Part shown: piece by piece, positions 34,739-44,013 of the stretch | Numbering within the stretch: the first letter of the stretch is position 1 | Layout of the letters: each line of letters starts with the position of its first letter | Source: Rubellimicrobium aerolatum | GTDB taxonomy: Bacteria > Pseudomonadota > Alphaproteobacteria > Rhodobacterales > Rhodobacteraceae | NCBI RefSeq assembly: GCF_017872975.1 | Contig: NZ_JAGGJP010000001.1 | Span: 124,001 to 188,000 of the forward strand | Length of the DNA: 64,000 bases | Direction: 5' to 3' | Position numbers and translations under genes: made by a program | Notes under the pieces: generated by a model | The model's database searches: none | What the model saw: the letters and a program-made list of their open reading frames with translations, nothing else | What the model was told of the DNA's origin: nothing

Positions 34739-35959
34739 TCAGCCGATCGTGGGCACGTCGAGCCGGTAGTGCTGGCCCAGCCGCTCCAGCGCGATCCGCA
34801 GCACCACCTTGCCCGACCGCGCCGACCAGCCCAGCCGCTTCTCGACCTGCTCCAGCCCTTCCAGCAGGCAGCAGGCCCGCAGCGCCACGTCCGCGAGGCC
34901 GGGGCCGAGGTCGGCCAGCGCCCTTTCGATGCGCGCCCGCGCCGCCTCGGGGCCGGGGGCCTGCGTGGCCGGGGGCAGGGCCTGGAGGTCCGGCAGCCGC
35001 TCCAGCAGGGCGTCCCAGTCCTCCAGGCTCGGCCGCAGCTCCTGCGCGATCTCGAAGTCCTCGCGCAGCCGCTCCCCGGCGGCCACCAGGCCGCGCGGCA
35101 GGAAGGGCCGCCCGTCCTCGTCCCGCCGCCGCGCCAGCGCGCAGAGCGGGCTCTCGGCCAAGGCGGACCTCATGTGCCGGAGCCGGGCGTCCTCCACGAC
35201 CTCCTCGGACGCGACGGCGCCCAGGAAGGCCGCCGGCCCCTCGGCCAGCCCGCCCTGCCGCCGCCCGTCGAGGAGGCGGCGCAGCATCGCCCGGCCCGGC
35301 GTGGTGATGCGGTAGCGGCGGACCCGCGAGCCGGGGTCCGGGCAGGCGATCCAGTCGCGCAGCGCCATGGCCTCGGCCAGCCGGCGGCTCACCACCGCGA
35401 GCCGCGTCGGCTCGACGCCCGGCACCTCGCGGACGATGATGCCCTTGTCCATGTCGCGCGCCACGGCCAGGACCGAGCCCGCCTCGGCGAGTCGGCGCAG
35501 CACCGGCATCGCCTCGCGCGCCAGGAGCCTCTCGCCGACCTTGGACAGCGCGGCCGGCGCCGGCGCGGCCAGGGCCGTCCCGGCCGGGACCGGCTCGGGA
35601 GTCGCGGCCGGGTCCGTTCCCGGCGTCGAGGCCGGGGCCGCCCTCCGGCCCGGGACGGGCGCCGGGCCGAAGGACACCGCGTCGGGCGCGACGGGAAGGG
35701 GTGCCCCGTCCGACAGCCGCCGCAGCACCGAATCCACCAGCGGATCGTCGCGCAGCGACTCCATCCGCCGCACGCGGCGCAGGATCGTGGACGGATGCAC
35801 CCGCGAATCGCGCGCCAGGGCGCGGATGGCCCGCCCGCCCTCCGTGTGGGCCAGGTAGTCGCGCGCCGCCGAAGGCACCCAGTCCGGGAACGCCTCTCCC
35901 CGATCGGGGCCGCCCACGAATTCCGCACCCTTCTGAGCCACTTGCTCGAACATCGCCAT
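34739..35959 (-). CDS. DUF6456 domain protein with N-terminal helix-turn-helix
   Basis: A 406-residue cytoplasmic protein. Near residues 40-75 an HTH-like segment GRAIRALARDSRVHPSTIL, RRVRRMESLRDDP suggests DNA binding. A Pro/Ala-rich linker (about 95-140) follows. A winged-helix-like region (about 140-225) has KVGERLLAREAMPVLRRL and RYRITTPGRAMLRRLL. The C-terminal part (about 250-406) matches what I recall as DUF6456: RHMRSALAESPLCALARRRDEDG to GWSARSGKVVLRIALERLGQHY. I infer a transcription factor restricted to alphaproteobacteria; its targets are unknown. It is divergent from the DUF6477 gene across 221 bases, an arrangement I believe is common in Rhodobacterales. Confidence 0.75.
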   Translation of the reverse strand: MAMFEQVAQKGAEFVGGPDRGEAFPDWVPSAARDYLAHTEGGRAIRALARDSRVHPSTILRRVRRMESLRDDPLVDSVLRRLSDGAPLPVAPDAVSFGPAPVPGRRAAPASTPGTDPAATPEPVPAGTALAAPAPAALSKVGERLLAREAMPVLRRLAEAGSVLAVARDMDKGIIVREVPGVEPTRLAVVSRRLAEAMALRDWIACPDPGSRVRRYRITTPGRAMLRRLLDGRRQGGLAEGPAAFLGAVASEEVVEDARLRHMRSALAESPLCALARRRDEDGRPFLPRGLVAAGERLREDFEIAQELRPSLEDWDALLERLPDLQALPPATQAPGPEAARARIERALADLGPGLADVALRACCLLEGLEQVEKRLGWSARSGKVVLRIALERLGQHYRLDVPTIG

Positions 35960-36180
35960 CCGTCTCTCCTTCCTCGCGACGCGGCCTTGCCGCCGTCCGT
36001 CGCCCTCGGGCCAATCCTGTGGCCGTCGCGGGAAAGCACGGCGGCCGTCCCCAAGGATGGTTGCCAGTCCCTAAACATCCCTGACAGCAACGAACGCTCA
36101 GCCCCCGATTCGCGCAACACCCCCCAAACTCGTGAGAAAGTGTCGGCATCGAACGCGCGCCAACAGGGAAGGGACCGGAT

Positions 36181-36480
36181 ATGCTCGATGTTTTGGGGAT
36201 GATCGCGACGCTGCACCGGCCGGGGCTCCTGGTCCGGGCCGCCCGCTTCGGGGTCAATGGTTACGACAGGGTAAAGCACCTGCCCCGCCTGCTGCGGCTG
36301 GCGCGGGCGCCCCGGCACGGGGACGCGATCCTGCGCCTGCTGGAGCTCGAAGCGGTGCTGGAATGGCGGCGGGTCCACCGCGCGGCCGGCTACCGGCACG
36401 GACGGCACGTCGCCGTCCTGAGCGCGCTGCTGGGCGAGGCGCGGGCGCTGCGCGCGGCCTCGCGGCCGGTGGCGCCGTGA
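36181..36480 (+). CDS. DUF6477 family protein
   Basis: A small basic protein of 99 residues: [14 protein letters not shown] and [13 protein letters not shown] near the start, then [19 protein letters not shown] and [18 protein letters not shown]. It is entirely helical in appearance and resembles the Rhodobacterales DUF6477 family. Function unknown. It lies opposite the DUF6456 regulator, which may control it. ATG 36181 follows AGGGAAGGGACC. A 14-bp hairpin follows the gene. Confidence 0.75.
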   Translation: MLDVLGMIATLHRPGLLVRAARFGVNGYDRVKHLPRLLRLARAPRHGDAILRLLELEAVLEWRRVHRAAGYRHGRHVAVLSALLGEARALRAASRPVAP

Positions 36481-36508
36481 CGGCCCCGGCGCGCAGCACC
36501 CGGGGGAC

Positions 36509-36540
36509 GGACGGGCCGCGCGGCGTCGCGCGGCCCGTCC
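36509..36540. terminator. Bidirectional 14-bp hairpin between DUF6477 and mttB genes
   Basis: Perfect stem GGACGGGCCGCGCG / CGCGCGGCCCGTCC with loop GCGT, centred between two convergent stop codons. It is the strongest simple hairpin I found in the window and is most likely a two-way terminator. Confidence 0.75.
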
Positions 36541-36548
36541 TCCCGCCG

Positions 36549-38102
36549 TCAGAGGAAGGCGTCGGGCACGGCGGCCTTCTTGCGCGCCACGTAGTCGTCG
36601 AGCGACTCGCGGATCGCGGGGTCAAGGTCGGGCTGGCGGTAGGTCTCCAGCATCCGCTTGACGCGCGCCGAGGCCAGCGCCTGCGTGTCGCGGCCCCCTT
36701 CCTCGTCCCAGGTCTCGAAGGGCTTGTAGTCGAGGAGGTCCGAGCGCCAGAAGGCGTCCTTGAAGTTGGCCTGCGTGTGGGCGCAGCCGAGGAAGTGCCC
36801 GCCCGGCCCGACCTCGCGGAGGGCGTCCATCGCCTGCCCGTTCGCGTCCATCGCCACGCCGCGCGCGAAGTGGTGCAGCGCGCCGAGCTGGTCCGCGTCC
36901 ATCACGAACTTCTCGTAGGACGACACGAGCCCCCCTTCGAGCCAGCCGCAGGCGTGGAGCATGAAGTTGACGCCCGACAGCAGCCCCATGTTGAGGCTGT
37001 TGGCCGATTCGTAGGCCGCCTGCGCGTCGGGCAGCTTCGATCCGCAGAAGCCCCCCGCCGACCGGTAGGGCAGGCCCAGCCGGCGCACGAGCTGGCCGGT
37101 GCCGTAGGTGATGTGGCTGGCCTCGGGCGTCCCGAAGGTCGGCGCGCCCGAGTTCATGTCGATGGAGGTCACGAAGGCCCCGGCGATGACCGGCGAGCCC
37201 GCGCGGACGAGCTGGCTGTAGGAGACGCCCGCCAAGATCTCGGCCAGGACCTGCGTGAGGGTGCCCGCGACGCTGACCGGCGCCATCGCGCCGCCGACGA
37301 TGAACGGGGAGACGATGCTGGCCTGGTTGTTCGCCGCATAGACCTCGAGCGCGCCCATCATGATGCCGTCGAAGGTCAGCGGCGAGTTGATGTTGATGAG
37401 CGAGGTCATCACGGTGTTCGCTTGGACGAAGTCCGCGCCGAACAGCAGCGACGCCATGTCCACGCTGTCCTGCGCCCGGTCCGGCGCGGTCACGGACCCC
37501 ATGAAGGGCTTGTCCGACAGCGTCATGTGGGCATGGAGCATATCGAGGTGGCGCTTGTTCACCGCGATGTCGGTCGGCTCGCAGACCGTCCCGCCCGAGT
37601 GGTGCAGCCACTTGCTCATGTAGCCGAGCTTCACGAAGTTGCGGAAGTCCTCGATAGTGGCGTAGCGGCGGCCCCCTTCGGCGTCGCGCACGAAGGGCGG
37701 GCCGTAGACGGGGGCGAAGACCAAGGCGTTGCCGCCGATCTCCACGTTGCGCTCGGGGTTGCGGGCGGCCTGAGTGAAGCGGCCGGGCGCGGTGGAGCAG
37801 AGCTTGCGGGCGAGGCCGCGCGGGATGTGCACCCGCTCGCCCCGCACGTCCGCGCCGGCGTCGCGCCAGCGGACCAGCGCGCCGGGGTTCTCGACGAAGT
37901 TGACGCCGATCTCCTCCAGCACCGTCTCGGCATTGGCCTCGATGATCTGGAGGGCCTCCTCGTTGAGGACCTCGAAGTTGGGGATGTTGCGCTCGATGAA
38001 GCGGGCGGTCTCGACGCTGACGGCCGTGCGCTCGGCCCGGCGGGCGGCGCCGCCCCCGCCCCGCGCCCGGCGTCCCGTTCCAGCTTCGGCCACGTCAGCC
38101 AT
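36549..38102 (-). CDS. MttB-family methyltransferase (trimethylamine methyltransferase family, no pyrrolysine)
   Basis: A 517-residue TIM-barrel protein of the MttB superfamily. Recognisable parts include the N-terminal [77 protein letters not shown] and the C-terminal [11 protein letters not shown]. No in-frame TAG (pyrrolysine) interrupts it. Non-pyrrolysine members such as MtgB demethylate glycine betaine or related quaternary amines onto a corrinoid protein. No corrinoid protein or activase is adjacent, so the methyl acceptor is unknown. The start at ATG 38102 gives an Arg/Gly/Ala-rich leader of about 28 residues. It is divergent from guaA. Confidence 0.87.
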   Translation of the reverse strand: MADVAEAGTGRRARGGGGAARRAERTAVSVETARFIERNIPNFEVLNEEALQIIEANAETVLEEIGVNFVENPGALVRWRDAGADVRGERVHIPRGLARKLCSTAPGRFTQAARNPERNVEIGGNALVFAPVYGPPFVRDAEGGRRYATIEDFRNFVKLGYMSKWLHHSGGTVCEPTDIAVNKRHLDMLHAHMTLSDKPFMGSVTAPDRAQDSVDMASLLFGADFVQANTVMTSLININSPLTFDGIMMGALEVYAANNQASIVSPFIVGGAMAPVSVAGTLTQVLAEILAGVSYSQLVRAGSPVIAGAFVTSIDMNSGAPTFGTPEASHITYGTGQLVRRLGLPYRSAGGFCGSKLPDAQAAYESANSLNMGLLSGVNFMLHACGWLEGGLVSSYEKFVMDADQLGALHHFARGVAMDANGQAMDALREVGPGGHFLGCAHTQANFKDAFWRSDLLDYKPFETWDEEGGRDTQALASARVKRMLETYRQPDLDPAIRESLDDYVARKKAAVPDAFL

Positions 38103-38237
38103 GGTGCATCTCCCTCGTGCTTTCCCGCCTCATACCGGGGCAACCCCGACGGCCGGAAGGAGGATGCGCCCCTTCGCGCCCAAAAGCGACATCCGGAGCG
38201 CTTGCGCCGCTGCGCCTGCCGTCCTATGGCCCGCCGC

Positions 38238-39821
38238 ATGACCCTTGACACCGCCCAGATCGCCGCCGCCGCGCACCAGCGCCTGCTCATCATCGACTTC
38301 GGGAGCCAGGTCACGCAACTGATCGCCCGACGGTTGCGCGAGCTGTCGGTCTATTGCGAGATCCACCCGTTCAACGCGGTGACGCCGGAGTTCATCCGCG
38401 ATTTCGCCCCGCAGGCGGTGATCCTGTCGGGCGGACCGGCGTCGGTCTTTGCCGAGGGGGCGCCGCTGCCGCCGCGCGAGGTGTTCGAGCTGGGCGTGCC
38501 GGTGCTGGGCATCTGCTACGGCCAGCAGGCGATGATGCATATGCTGGGGGGCAAGGTGGAGTCGGGCCACGGCACCGCCGAGTTCGGGCGGGCCTATGTG
38601 ACCCCTGGCGACGACACGCTCGACCTCCTCAAGGGCTGGTTCCTGGAGGGGCGCGAGGAGGTCTGGATGAGCCACGGCGACCACGTGAGCCGCCTTGCGC
38701 CGGGCTTCCAAGTCTATGGCACATCGCCCAACGCCCCCTTCGCCATCACGGCGGACCCGGAGCGGCACTTCTACGCCGTGCAGTTCCACCCGGAGGTGCA
38801 CCACACGCCGAACGGCCGGACGCTGTATGCCAACTTCCTGCGGCTGGCGGGATTCCGGGGCGACTGGACCATGGCCGGCTACCGCGACGAGGCGATCCGC
38901 AAGATCCGGGAGCAGGTGGGCGACGCGAAGGTGATCTGCGGGCTGTCGGGCGGGGTCGATTCGTCGGTGGCGGCCGTGCTGATCCACGAGGCGATCGGGG
39001 ACCAGCTCACCTGCGTCTTCGTGGATCATGGCTTGCTGCGGAAGGGCGAGGCCGAACAGGTCGTGTCGATGTTCCGCGACCACTACAACATCCCTCTCGT
39101 CCACGCGGACGAGTCCGAGCGGTTCCTGACGGCGCTGGAGGGGCTCGACGACCCCGAGCAGAAGCGCAAGACCATCGGGCGGCTGTTCATCGACGTGTTC
39201 CAGGAGCACGCGAACGCGGTCGGCGGGGCCGAGTTCCTGGCGCAGGGGACGCTGTATCCCGACGTGATCGAGTCGGTCAGCTTCTCGGGCGGGCCGTCGG
39301 TCACGATCAAGAGCCACCACAACGTCGGCGGCTTGCCTGCGAAGATGGGGCTGAAGCTGGTCGAGCCGCTGCGCGAGCTGTTCAAGGACGAGGTGCGGCA
39401 GCTCGGGCGCGAGCTGGGGCTGCCCGAATCGTTCATCGGACGGCATCCGTTCCCCGGCCCCGGCCTCGCGATCCGCTGCCCCGGCGTGGTCACGCGCGAG
39501 AAGCTGGCGATCCTGCGCGAGGCGGACGCGGTGTTCATCGACCAGATCCGCCGGCATGGCCTGTATGACGAGATCTGGCAGGCCTTCGCCGCGATCCTGC
39601 CGATGCGAACCGTGGGCGTGATGGGCGACGGGCGGACCTACGACTACGCGCTGGCGCTGCGGGCGGTGACCTCGGTGGACGGGATGACCGCCGACTACTA
39701 CCCGTTCACCCACGAGTTCCTGGGCGAGACGGCGACGCGGATCATCAACGAGGTCCGGGGCGTGAACCGGGTGTTCTACGACTGCACGTCGAAGCCGCCG
39801 GGAACCATCGAGCTCGAATAG
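38238..39821 (+). CDS. guaA: GMP synthase (glutamine-hydrolysing)
   Basis: Converts XMP to GMP using glutamine and ATP; 527 residues. The class I amidotransferase domain begins [17 protein letters not shown] and has the nucleophile cysteine in [11 protein letters not shown] and the histidine in FHPEVHHT. The ATP pyrophosphatase P-loop is [11 protein letters not shown]. The C-terminal dimer domain ends in the expected KPPGTIELE. Starts at ATG 38238 or 38226 differ by four residues (MARR). The frame is open far upstream, but that part is antisense to the MttB-family gene and is not coding. Confidence 0.96.
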   Translation: MTLDTAQIAAAAHQRLLIIDFGSQVTQLIARRLRELSVYCEIHPFNAVTPEFIRDFAPQAVILSGGPASVFAEGAPLPPREVFELGVPVLGICYGQQAMMHMLGGKVESGHGTAEFGRAYVTPGDDTLDLLKGWFLEGREEVWMSHGDHVSRLAPGFQVYGTSPNAPFAITADPERHFYAVQFHPEVHHTPNGRTLYANFLRLAGFRGDWTMAGYRDEAIRKIREQVGDAKVICGLSGGVDSSVAAVLIHEAIGDQLTCVFVDHGLLRKGEAEQVVSMFRDHYNIPLVHADESERFLTALEGLDDPEQKRKTIGRLFIDVFQEHANAVGGAEFLAQGTLYPDVIESVSFSGGPSVTIKSHHNVGGLPAKMGLKLVEPLRELFKDEVRQLGRELGLPESFIGRHPFPGPGLAIRCPGVVTREKLAILREADAVFIDQIRRHGLYDEIWQAFAAILPMRTVGVMGDGRTYDYALALRAVTSVDGMTADYYPFTHEFLGETATRIINEVRGVNRVFYDCTSKPPGTIELE

Positions 39822-39889
39822 CGGCTCCCTCTGGCCCCTGCCCTCGGTCCGTGCTTCGTTGGGGCGCGTCGCGTAAAGGGGGGAGCGCC

Positions 39890-40879
39890 ATGCAGGCAGG
39901 CCGTCTGATCGAGGTCGGGCAGTTCGAGGTCATGGAGGTGCCCGAGCCGGTGCCCGCCCCCGGCGAGGTGCTGGTCCGGGTCGCTGCCGCCGGGATCTGC
40001 GGGACCGACCGCCACCTGCTCAGGGGCGAGTTCCTGGGCACGCCTCCGGTGGTGCTGGGGCACGAGTTCTCGGGCGTCGTGGAGGCGCTGGGCGAGGGCG
40101 TGACGGGTCTCCAGGTCGGCGACCGCGTGGCCTGCGATCCCAACATCGCCTGCGGGGCCTGCCCCTCCTGCCTGCGGGGCCGGATCAACCTGTGCGAGCG
40201 GCTGGTCGCGGTGGGCGTGAACCGGGACGGCGGCTTCGCGGAGCTTTGCGCCTTTCCGGCGCATCGGGCGGTGCCGCTGCCTGCCGGCCTTGGCCTGCGT
40301 GAGGCGGCGCTGTCGGAGCCGCTGGCCTGCTGCCTCCATGCGCTCGACATCGCCGCGCCCCGACCGGGCGAGCGGGCGATCATCCTGGGCGGCGGGGTCA
40401 TCGGGCTCCTCTGCCTCCAGCTCTGCCGCCTCGCCGGGGCCGAGGTCCTGCTGGTGACGCGCTCCCCCGACCGGCGACGGATCGCGGAGGGCCTGGGCGC
40501 GCGGACCGTCGCCTTGGCCGAGGAGGCGCGGGGCGTCTGGCCGCGCGGGGCCGACCTCGTGCTCGAATGCGCGGGCGTGGCCGAGACGGTGGCCGAATCG
40601 CCCCGCCTTGCGGCGCGCGGCGGGCGGGTGGTCATCGTCGGCGTGCTGGCGCGGGGCGAGACCGTGGCCATCGAGCCCTTCGACCTCCTCGTGCGCGAGG
40701 TGGATTTGCGGATGGCCTTCGTGAACCCCTTCACGCAAGGGCGCGCGGTGCAGCTTTTGGCCAGCGGCGCGATCGAGGCCGACCCCCTCATCACCCGCGA
40801 GGTCGGGCGGGAGGAGCTGCCGGGCCTGCTGGCCGCGCGGCCCGGCCCCTCCGAGGTCAAGGTGCTGGTGACAGGGTGA
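39890..40879 (+). CDS. Zinc-dependent alcohol dehydrogenase family protein
   Basis: A medium-chain dehydrogenase of 329 residues. The catalytic zinc site is suggested by AAGICGTDRHLL and VVLGHEFSGVVEALGEG; the structural zinc cysteines are CGACPSCLRGRINLC. The Rossmann motif is ILGGGVIGLLCLQLC. Sequence style resembles sorbitol, threonine or other polyol dehydrogenases; the substrate is not determined. ATG 39890 follows AAAGGGGGGAG, better than a frame-extending start at 39851. The EamA transporter gene begins 12 bases after it. Confidence 0.87.
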   Translation: MQAGRLIEVGQFEVMEVPEPVPAPGEVLVRVAAAGICGTDRHLLRGEFLGTPPVVLGHEFSGVVEALGEGVTGLQVGDRVACDPNIACGACPSCLRGRINLCERLVAVGVNRDGGFAELCAFPAHRAVPLPAGLGLREAALSEPLACCLHALDIAAPRPGERAIILGGGVIGLLCLQLCRLAGAEVLLVTRSPDRRRIAEGLGARTVALAEEARGVWPRGADLVLECAGVAETVAESPRLAARGGRVVIVGVLARGETVAIEPFDLLVREVDLRMAFVNPFTQGRAVQLLASGAIEADPLITREVGREELPGLLAARPGPSEVKVLVTG

Positions 40880-40891
40880 CAAGGTGACGAG

Positions 40892-41755
40892 ATGACGGGC
40901 CGACACGGCGGGACGGCCGTCGCCGCCGCCTGGATGGCGGGGGCCATCGCCGCCTTCTCGCTCCTTGCCGTGGCGGGGCGCGAGGTCAGCCCCGAGTTCG
41001 ACACCTTCGAGATCATGCTCTGGCGCAGCGGATTCGGCCTTTTGGTCGTCACGGCGCTGATGGTCGCGCGGGGGCGGCTGGCCGACGCGCGGCCGCGCCG
41101 GCTGGCGGTCCATGGCGCGCGGAACCTCATCCACTTCGCGGGCCAGAACCTCTGGTTCCATGCCCTGGCGGTGCTCCCCCTCGCGCAGGTCTTCGCGCTG
41201 GAGTTCACCTCGCCGCTCTGGGTGCTGCTGCTCGCGCCGCTGCTGCTGGGCGAGAGGCTGACGCGGCGGGGGCTCCTGGCCGGGGCCGTCGGCTTCCTCG
41301 GCGTGCTGCTTGTGGCGCGGCCGGGCGTCGTCGCGATCAGCCCCGGCCTCCTCGCCGCCGCGCTCTGCGCCGTCTGCTTCGCGCTCACCTCCATCGTCAC
41401 CAAGCGGCTGACGCGGACCGAGCCCGTGACCGCGATCCTGTTCTGGCTTTGCCTGATCCAGCTCGGCCTTTCGCTCCTCGTCACCGCGCGCGACGGGGTG
41501 GTGCCGGTGCCCGGCCCGGACCTGCTGCCCTGGTTCGGGGTGATCGGGATTGCGGGCCTTGCCGCGCATTGGTGCCTGACAAGCGCGCTGAGCGCCGCCC
41601 CGGCCTCGGTGGTGATGCCGCTCGACTTCCTGCGTCTGCCGGTGATCGCGGTCGTGGGCTGGGCGGCCTATGGCGAGGCGCTGGACCCGCTCCTGTTCCT
41701 GGGGGCCGGGCTGATCCTGGCGGGGAACCTCCTGACGCTCCGCCCCTCCTCGTGA
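40892..41755 (+). CDS. EamA/DMT superfamily transporter
   Basis: A 287-residue membrane protein with about ten hydrophobic segments in two EamA repeats. The first contains FAGQNLWFHALAVLPLAQVFAL and SPLWVLLLAPLLLGERL, the second HWCLTSALSAAPASVVMPLDFLRLP and AAYGEALDPLLFLGAGLILAG. Substrate unknown. It probably shares a transcript with the dehydrogenase upstream. Confidence 0.88.
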   Translation: MTGRHGGTAVAAAWMAGAIAAFSLLAVAGREVSPEFDTFEIMLWRSGFGLLVVTALMVARGRLADARPRRLAVHGARNLIHFAGQNLWFHALAVLPLAQVFALEFTSPLWVLLLAPLLLGERLTRRGLLAGAVGFLGVLLVARPGVVAISPGLLAAALCAVCFALTSIVTKRLTRTEPVTAILFWLCLIQLGLSLLVTARDGVVPVPGPDLLPWFGVIGIAGLAAHWCLTSALSAAPASVVMPLDFLRLPVIAVVGWAAYGEALDPLLFLGAGLILAGNLLTLRPSS

Positions 41756-41847
41756 CGCGCCGTCACGGACGAGGTCGCGCGTTGACGCAAGGCCGTCCGG
41801 GCCGTGATGCTTCCTCCAAAGAACGATTGAAAATCGCGGGAGGAATC

Positions 41848-42984
41848 ATGAAGAGCATTGCATGGGGCACCTTGGCCCTGCTGGCCGTCCCGACCCTGGC
41901 CGGAGCCGGAGCGCTCGACCGCACGGGCCAACCCGTGAGCATCCTGTTCGCCGAGGGCACCTATGCCGAGCTGAGCTTCGGCTGGACCGACCCGGACGTG
42001 CAGGGAGCAGTGGTGGGCCTGAGCTCGGGCGACGTTGCGCCGGGCTATGCGCAGGCGGCGCTGTCCTTCAAGACCGACCTCGGCCCGCGCTTGTCGGCGG
42101 CGCTGATCCTCGAGGCGCCGTTCGGCGCGGACGTGGATTACGACGAGACCGATCCGGGTTATCCGATCGCGGGGTCCTCGGCCAAGATCGACACCTCGGG
42201 GATCACCGCGATCGGGCGCTACCGGATCAACGACGCCTTCAGCGTCCATGCCGGGCTGCGGCGGGTCACGGTGTCCCCCGATCTGTCCGCCAGCGTGACG
42301 ATCCCTGGCTCGGGCGGGATCATCGGCTCCTACGACGGCGACTTCGAGAGCGATTCGGACACGGGGTATGTCGTGGGCGCGGCCTACGAGCGGCCGCAGA
42401 TCGGGTTGCGCGTGGCGCTCACCTATTCGAGCGAGACCTCCTTCTCCAACGAGACCGCCTATCGCGTCGTCAACCTGCCGGGTCCCGCCGAGGCCGAGGG
42501 ACTCTCGACGGACTACACCCTGCCGCAGTCGGTGAACCTCGACGTGCAGACCGGCATCGCGGCGAACACGCTGCTGTTCGGCTCGATCCGCTGGGCCGAC
42601 TGGTCCGAGACCGAGGTCGTGGTGCCCGGTCCCTACCCGTCGAACCCGGTGGTCAGCTACGAAGAGGACATCGTGACCTACACGCTGGGAATCGGACGGC
42701 GGATCTCGGACCGGCTGTCGGGCTCGGCCTCGGTGATCTACGAGCCCGAGACGGGGAGCGACTTCGACCCGGCGGTCGCGGGAAGCGGCGTGTCGAACCT
42801 CGCGCCGACGACGGGGCAGCTCGGGCTGCAACTGGCGGCGAGCTATGCCGTGACCGAGAGGATCGAGGTCGGGGGCGGCATCCGCTACACCCGGCTGGGC
42901 GACACCACGACGCGCGGCATCGGTGCGGAGTTCGAGGACAACGACGCGCTGTCGCTGGGCCTGCGGGTGGGCGTCCGCTTCTGA
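41848..42984 (+). CDS. Outer membrane transporter, OmpP1/FadL family
   Basis: A 378-residue outer-membrane beta-barrel protein. A signal peptide of about 20 residues is followed by alternating strands, and the last residues (LRVGVRF) end in phenylalanine as barrel proteins usually do. The segment FAEGTYAELSFGW near the N-terminus, the KTDLGPRLSAALILEAPFGADVDY segment (motif APFGADVDY) and KIDTSGITAIGRYRIND match FadL-type hydrophobic-compound porins. ATG 41848 has GGGAGGA at the right distance. No beta-oxidation gene is adjacent. The 92 bases upstream contain TTGACG at 41782, but no convincing -10. Confidence 0.87.
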   Translation: MKSIAWGTLALLAVPTLAGAGALDRTGQPVSILFAEGTYAELSFGWTDPDVQGAVVGLSSGDVAPGYAQAALSFKTDLGPRLSAALILEAPFGADVDYDETDPGYPIAGSSAKIDTSGITAIGRYRINDAFSVHAGLRRVTVSPDLSASVTIPGSGGIIGSYDGDFESDSDTGYVVGAAYERPQIGLRVALTYSSETSFSNETAYRVVNLPGPAEAEGLSTDYTLPQSVNLDVQTGIAANTLLFGSIRWADWSETEVVVPGPYPSNPVVSYEEDIVTYTLGIGRRISDRLSGSASVIYEPETGSDFDPAVAGSGVSNLAPTTGQLGLQLAASYAVTERIEVGGGIRYTRLGDTTTRGIGAEFEDNDALSLGLRVGVRF

Positions 42985-43063
42985 GGCGCGGGGTCCGGGC
43001 TTGCGCCGCCCGCCGCTTTGCGGTGATTGGGCGGCGCGAGCGGCTGAAGGGGACCCCCGCGCG

Positions 43064-43939
43064 ATGATCTTCAAGACGGCGGAAGACTGGCTGAACGCGC
43101 CGGAGCGGCATGTGGTCCTGTTCGGGATGTCGGGGCTGGGCAAGACCCATGTCGCCAAGGCTCTGCGCGAGGCGGGCGGGTGGTTCCACTATTCCATCGA
43201 CTACCGCATCGGCACCCGCCACATGGGCGAGCTCATCGCCGACAACGCCAAGCGCGAGGCGATGAAGGTCCCCTTCCTGCGCGAGCTGCTGCTCAGCGAT
43301 TCGATCTACATCGGTTCGAACATCACCTTCGATAACCTCGACCCGGTCTCGACCTACCTGGGCAAGCCGGGCGACCCGGCCAAGGGCGGCCTGCCCTTCG
43401 CGGAATACCAGCGCCGGCAGGACGAGTTCCGCGAGGCCGAGGTCGCGGCGCTCCTGGACACCGGGCGCTTCATCGAGCGGGCGCGGGCGCTGTATGGCTA
43501 CCCGAATTTCGTCTGCGACACAGGCGGGTCGATCTGCGAATGGGTGAACCCCGACGATCCCCGCGACCCGGTGCTGACGGCGCTGGCCGCGCGCTGCCTG
43601 ATGATCTGGATCGAGGGGACCGAGGCCCACACGGCCGAGCTGGTGCGCCGCTTCGACAAGGCGCCCAAGCCCATGGCCTACCGGCCGGACTTCCTGCTGC
43701 GGATGTGGGGCGACTACCTGGCGCAGCGAGGGGTGGCCGAGGACGAGGTGGACCCCGACGACTTCATCCGCTTCACCTACGCCAAGGCGCTGGCGCACCG
43801 GCAGCCGCTCTATGCGGCGATGGCCCGGAATTGGGGCGTTCGCGTCCGGGCCGAGGACATGGCCCGCGTCAACGGCGAGGCCGCGTTCGTGGAGGTGGTG
43901 GCGGAGGCGCTGCGGGAGCGAATGCGCGGCGCGGCATAG
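43064..43939 (+). CDS. P-loop ATPase/kinase-like protein upstream of metA
   Basis: A 291-residue cytoplasmic protein with the P-loop LFGMSGLGKTHVAKAL at about 20-35. Other conserved-looking parts are FHYSIDYRIGTRHMGE, NITFDNLDPVSTYLGKPG and FVCDTGGSICEWVNPDDP. I recall similar genes annotated only as ATPase in Rhodobacteraceae, often beside metA. The small size and Walker A look more like a nucleotide or small-molecule kinase than an AAA+ machine. Function unassigned. ATG 43064 is weakly supported: AAGGGG lies about 12 bases upstream. Confidence 0.75.
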   Translation: MIFKTAEDWLNAPERHVVLFGMSGLGKTHVAKALREAGGWFHYSIDYRIGTRHMGELIADNAKREAMKVPFLRELLLSDSIYIGSNITFDNLDPVSTYLGKPGDPAKGGLPFAEYQRRQDEFREAEVAALLDTGRFIERARALYGYPNFVCDTGGSICEWVNPDDPRDPVLTALAARCLMIWIEGTEAHTAELVRRFDKAPKPMAYRPDFLLRMWGDYLAQRGVAEDEVDPDDFIRFTYAKALAHRQPLYAAMARNWGVRVRAEDMARVNGEAAFVEVVAEALRERMRGAA

Positions 43940-43950
43940 CCGACCTGCCA

Positions 43951-43969
43951 GGGGCGCGCCTTGCGCCCC
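43951..43969 (+). terminator. Hairpin between the ATPase gene and metA
   Basis: Perfect 7-bp stem GGGGCGC-GCCTT-GCGCCCC, 12 bases after the ATPase stop. It may end the upstream transcript or attenuate read-through into metA. No known SAM riboswitch motif was seen in this 74-base leader. Confidence 0.4.
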
Positions 43970-44013
43970 GGCCTGCCTTCGCCTAAATCCCCGGCCTTCC
44001 CGAGGTTTCCGCC

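Noticed and set aside
36132-38237. Very long open plus-strand frame running through the MttB-family gene into guaA.
   Set aside because: It is the antisense of a clearly conserved gene. In GC-rich DNA the antisense frame lacks stop codons. Its translation is Arg/His/Val-rich with no recognisable domain until the true guaA start.
43940-44013. Possible SAM riboswitch in the metA leader.
   Set aside because: The 74-base leader contains only a 7-bp hairpin. I could not find the conserved SAM-II or other SAM-aptamer core sequences.
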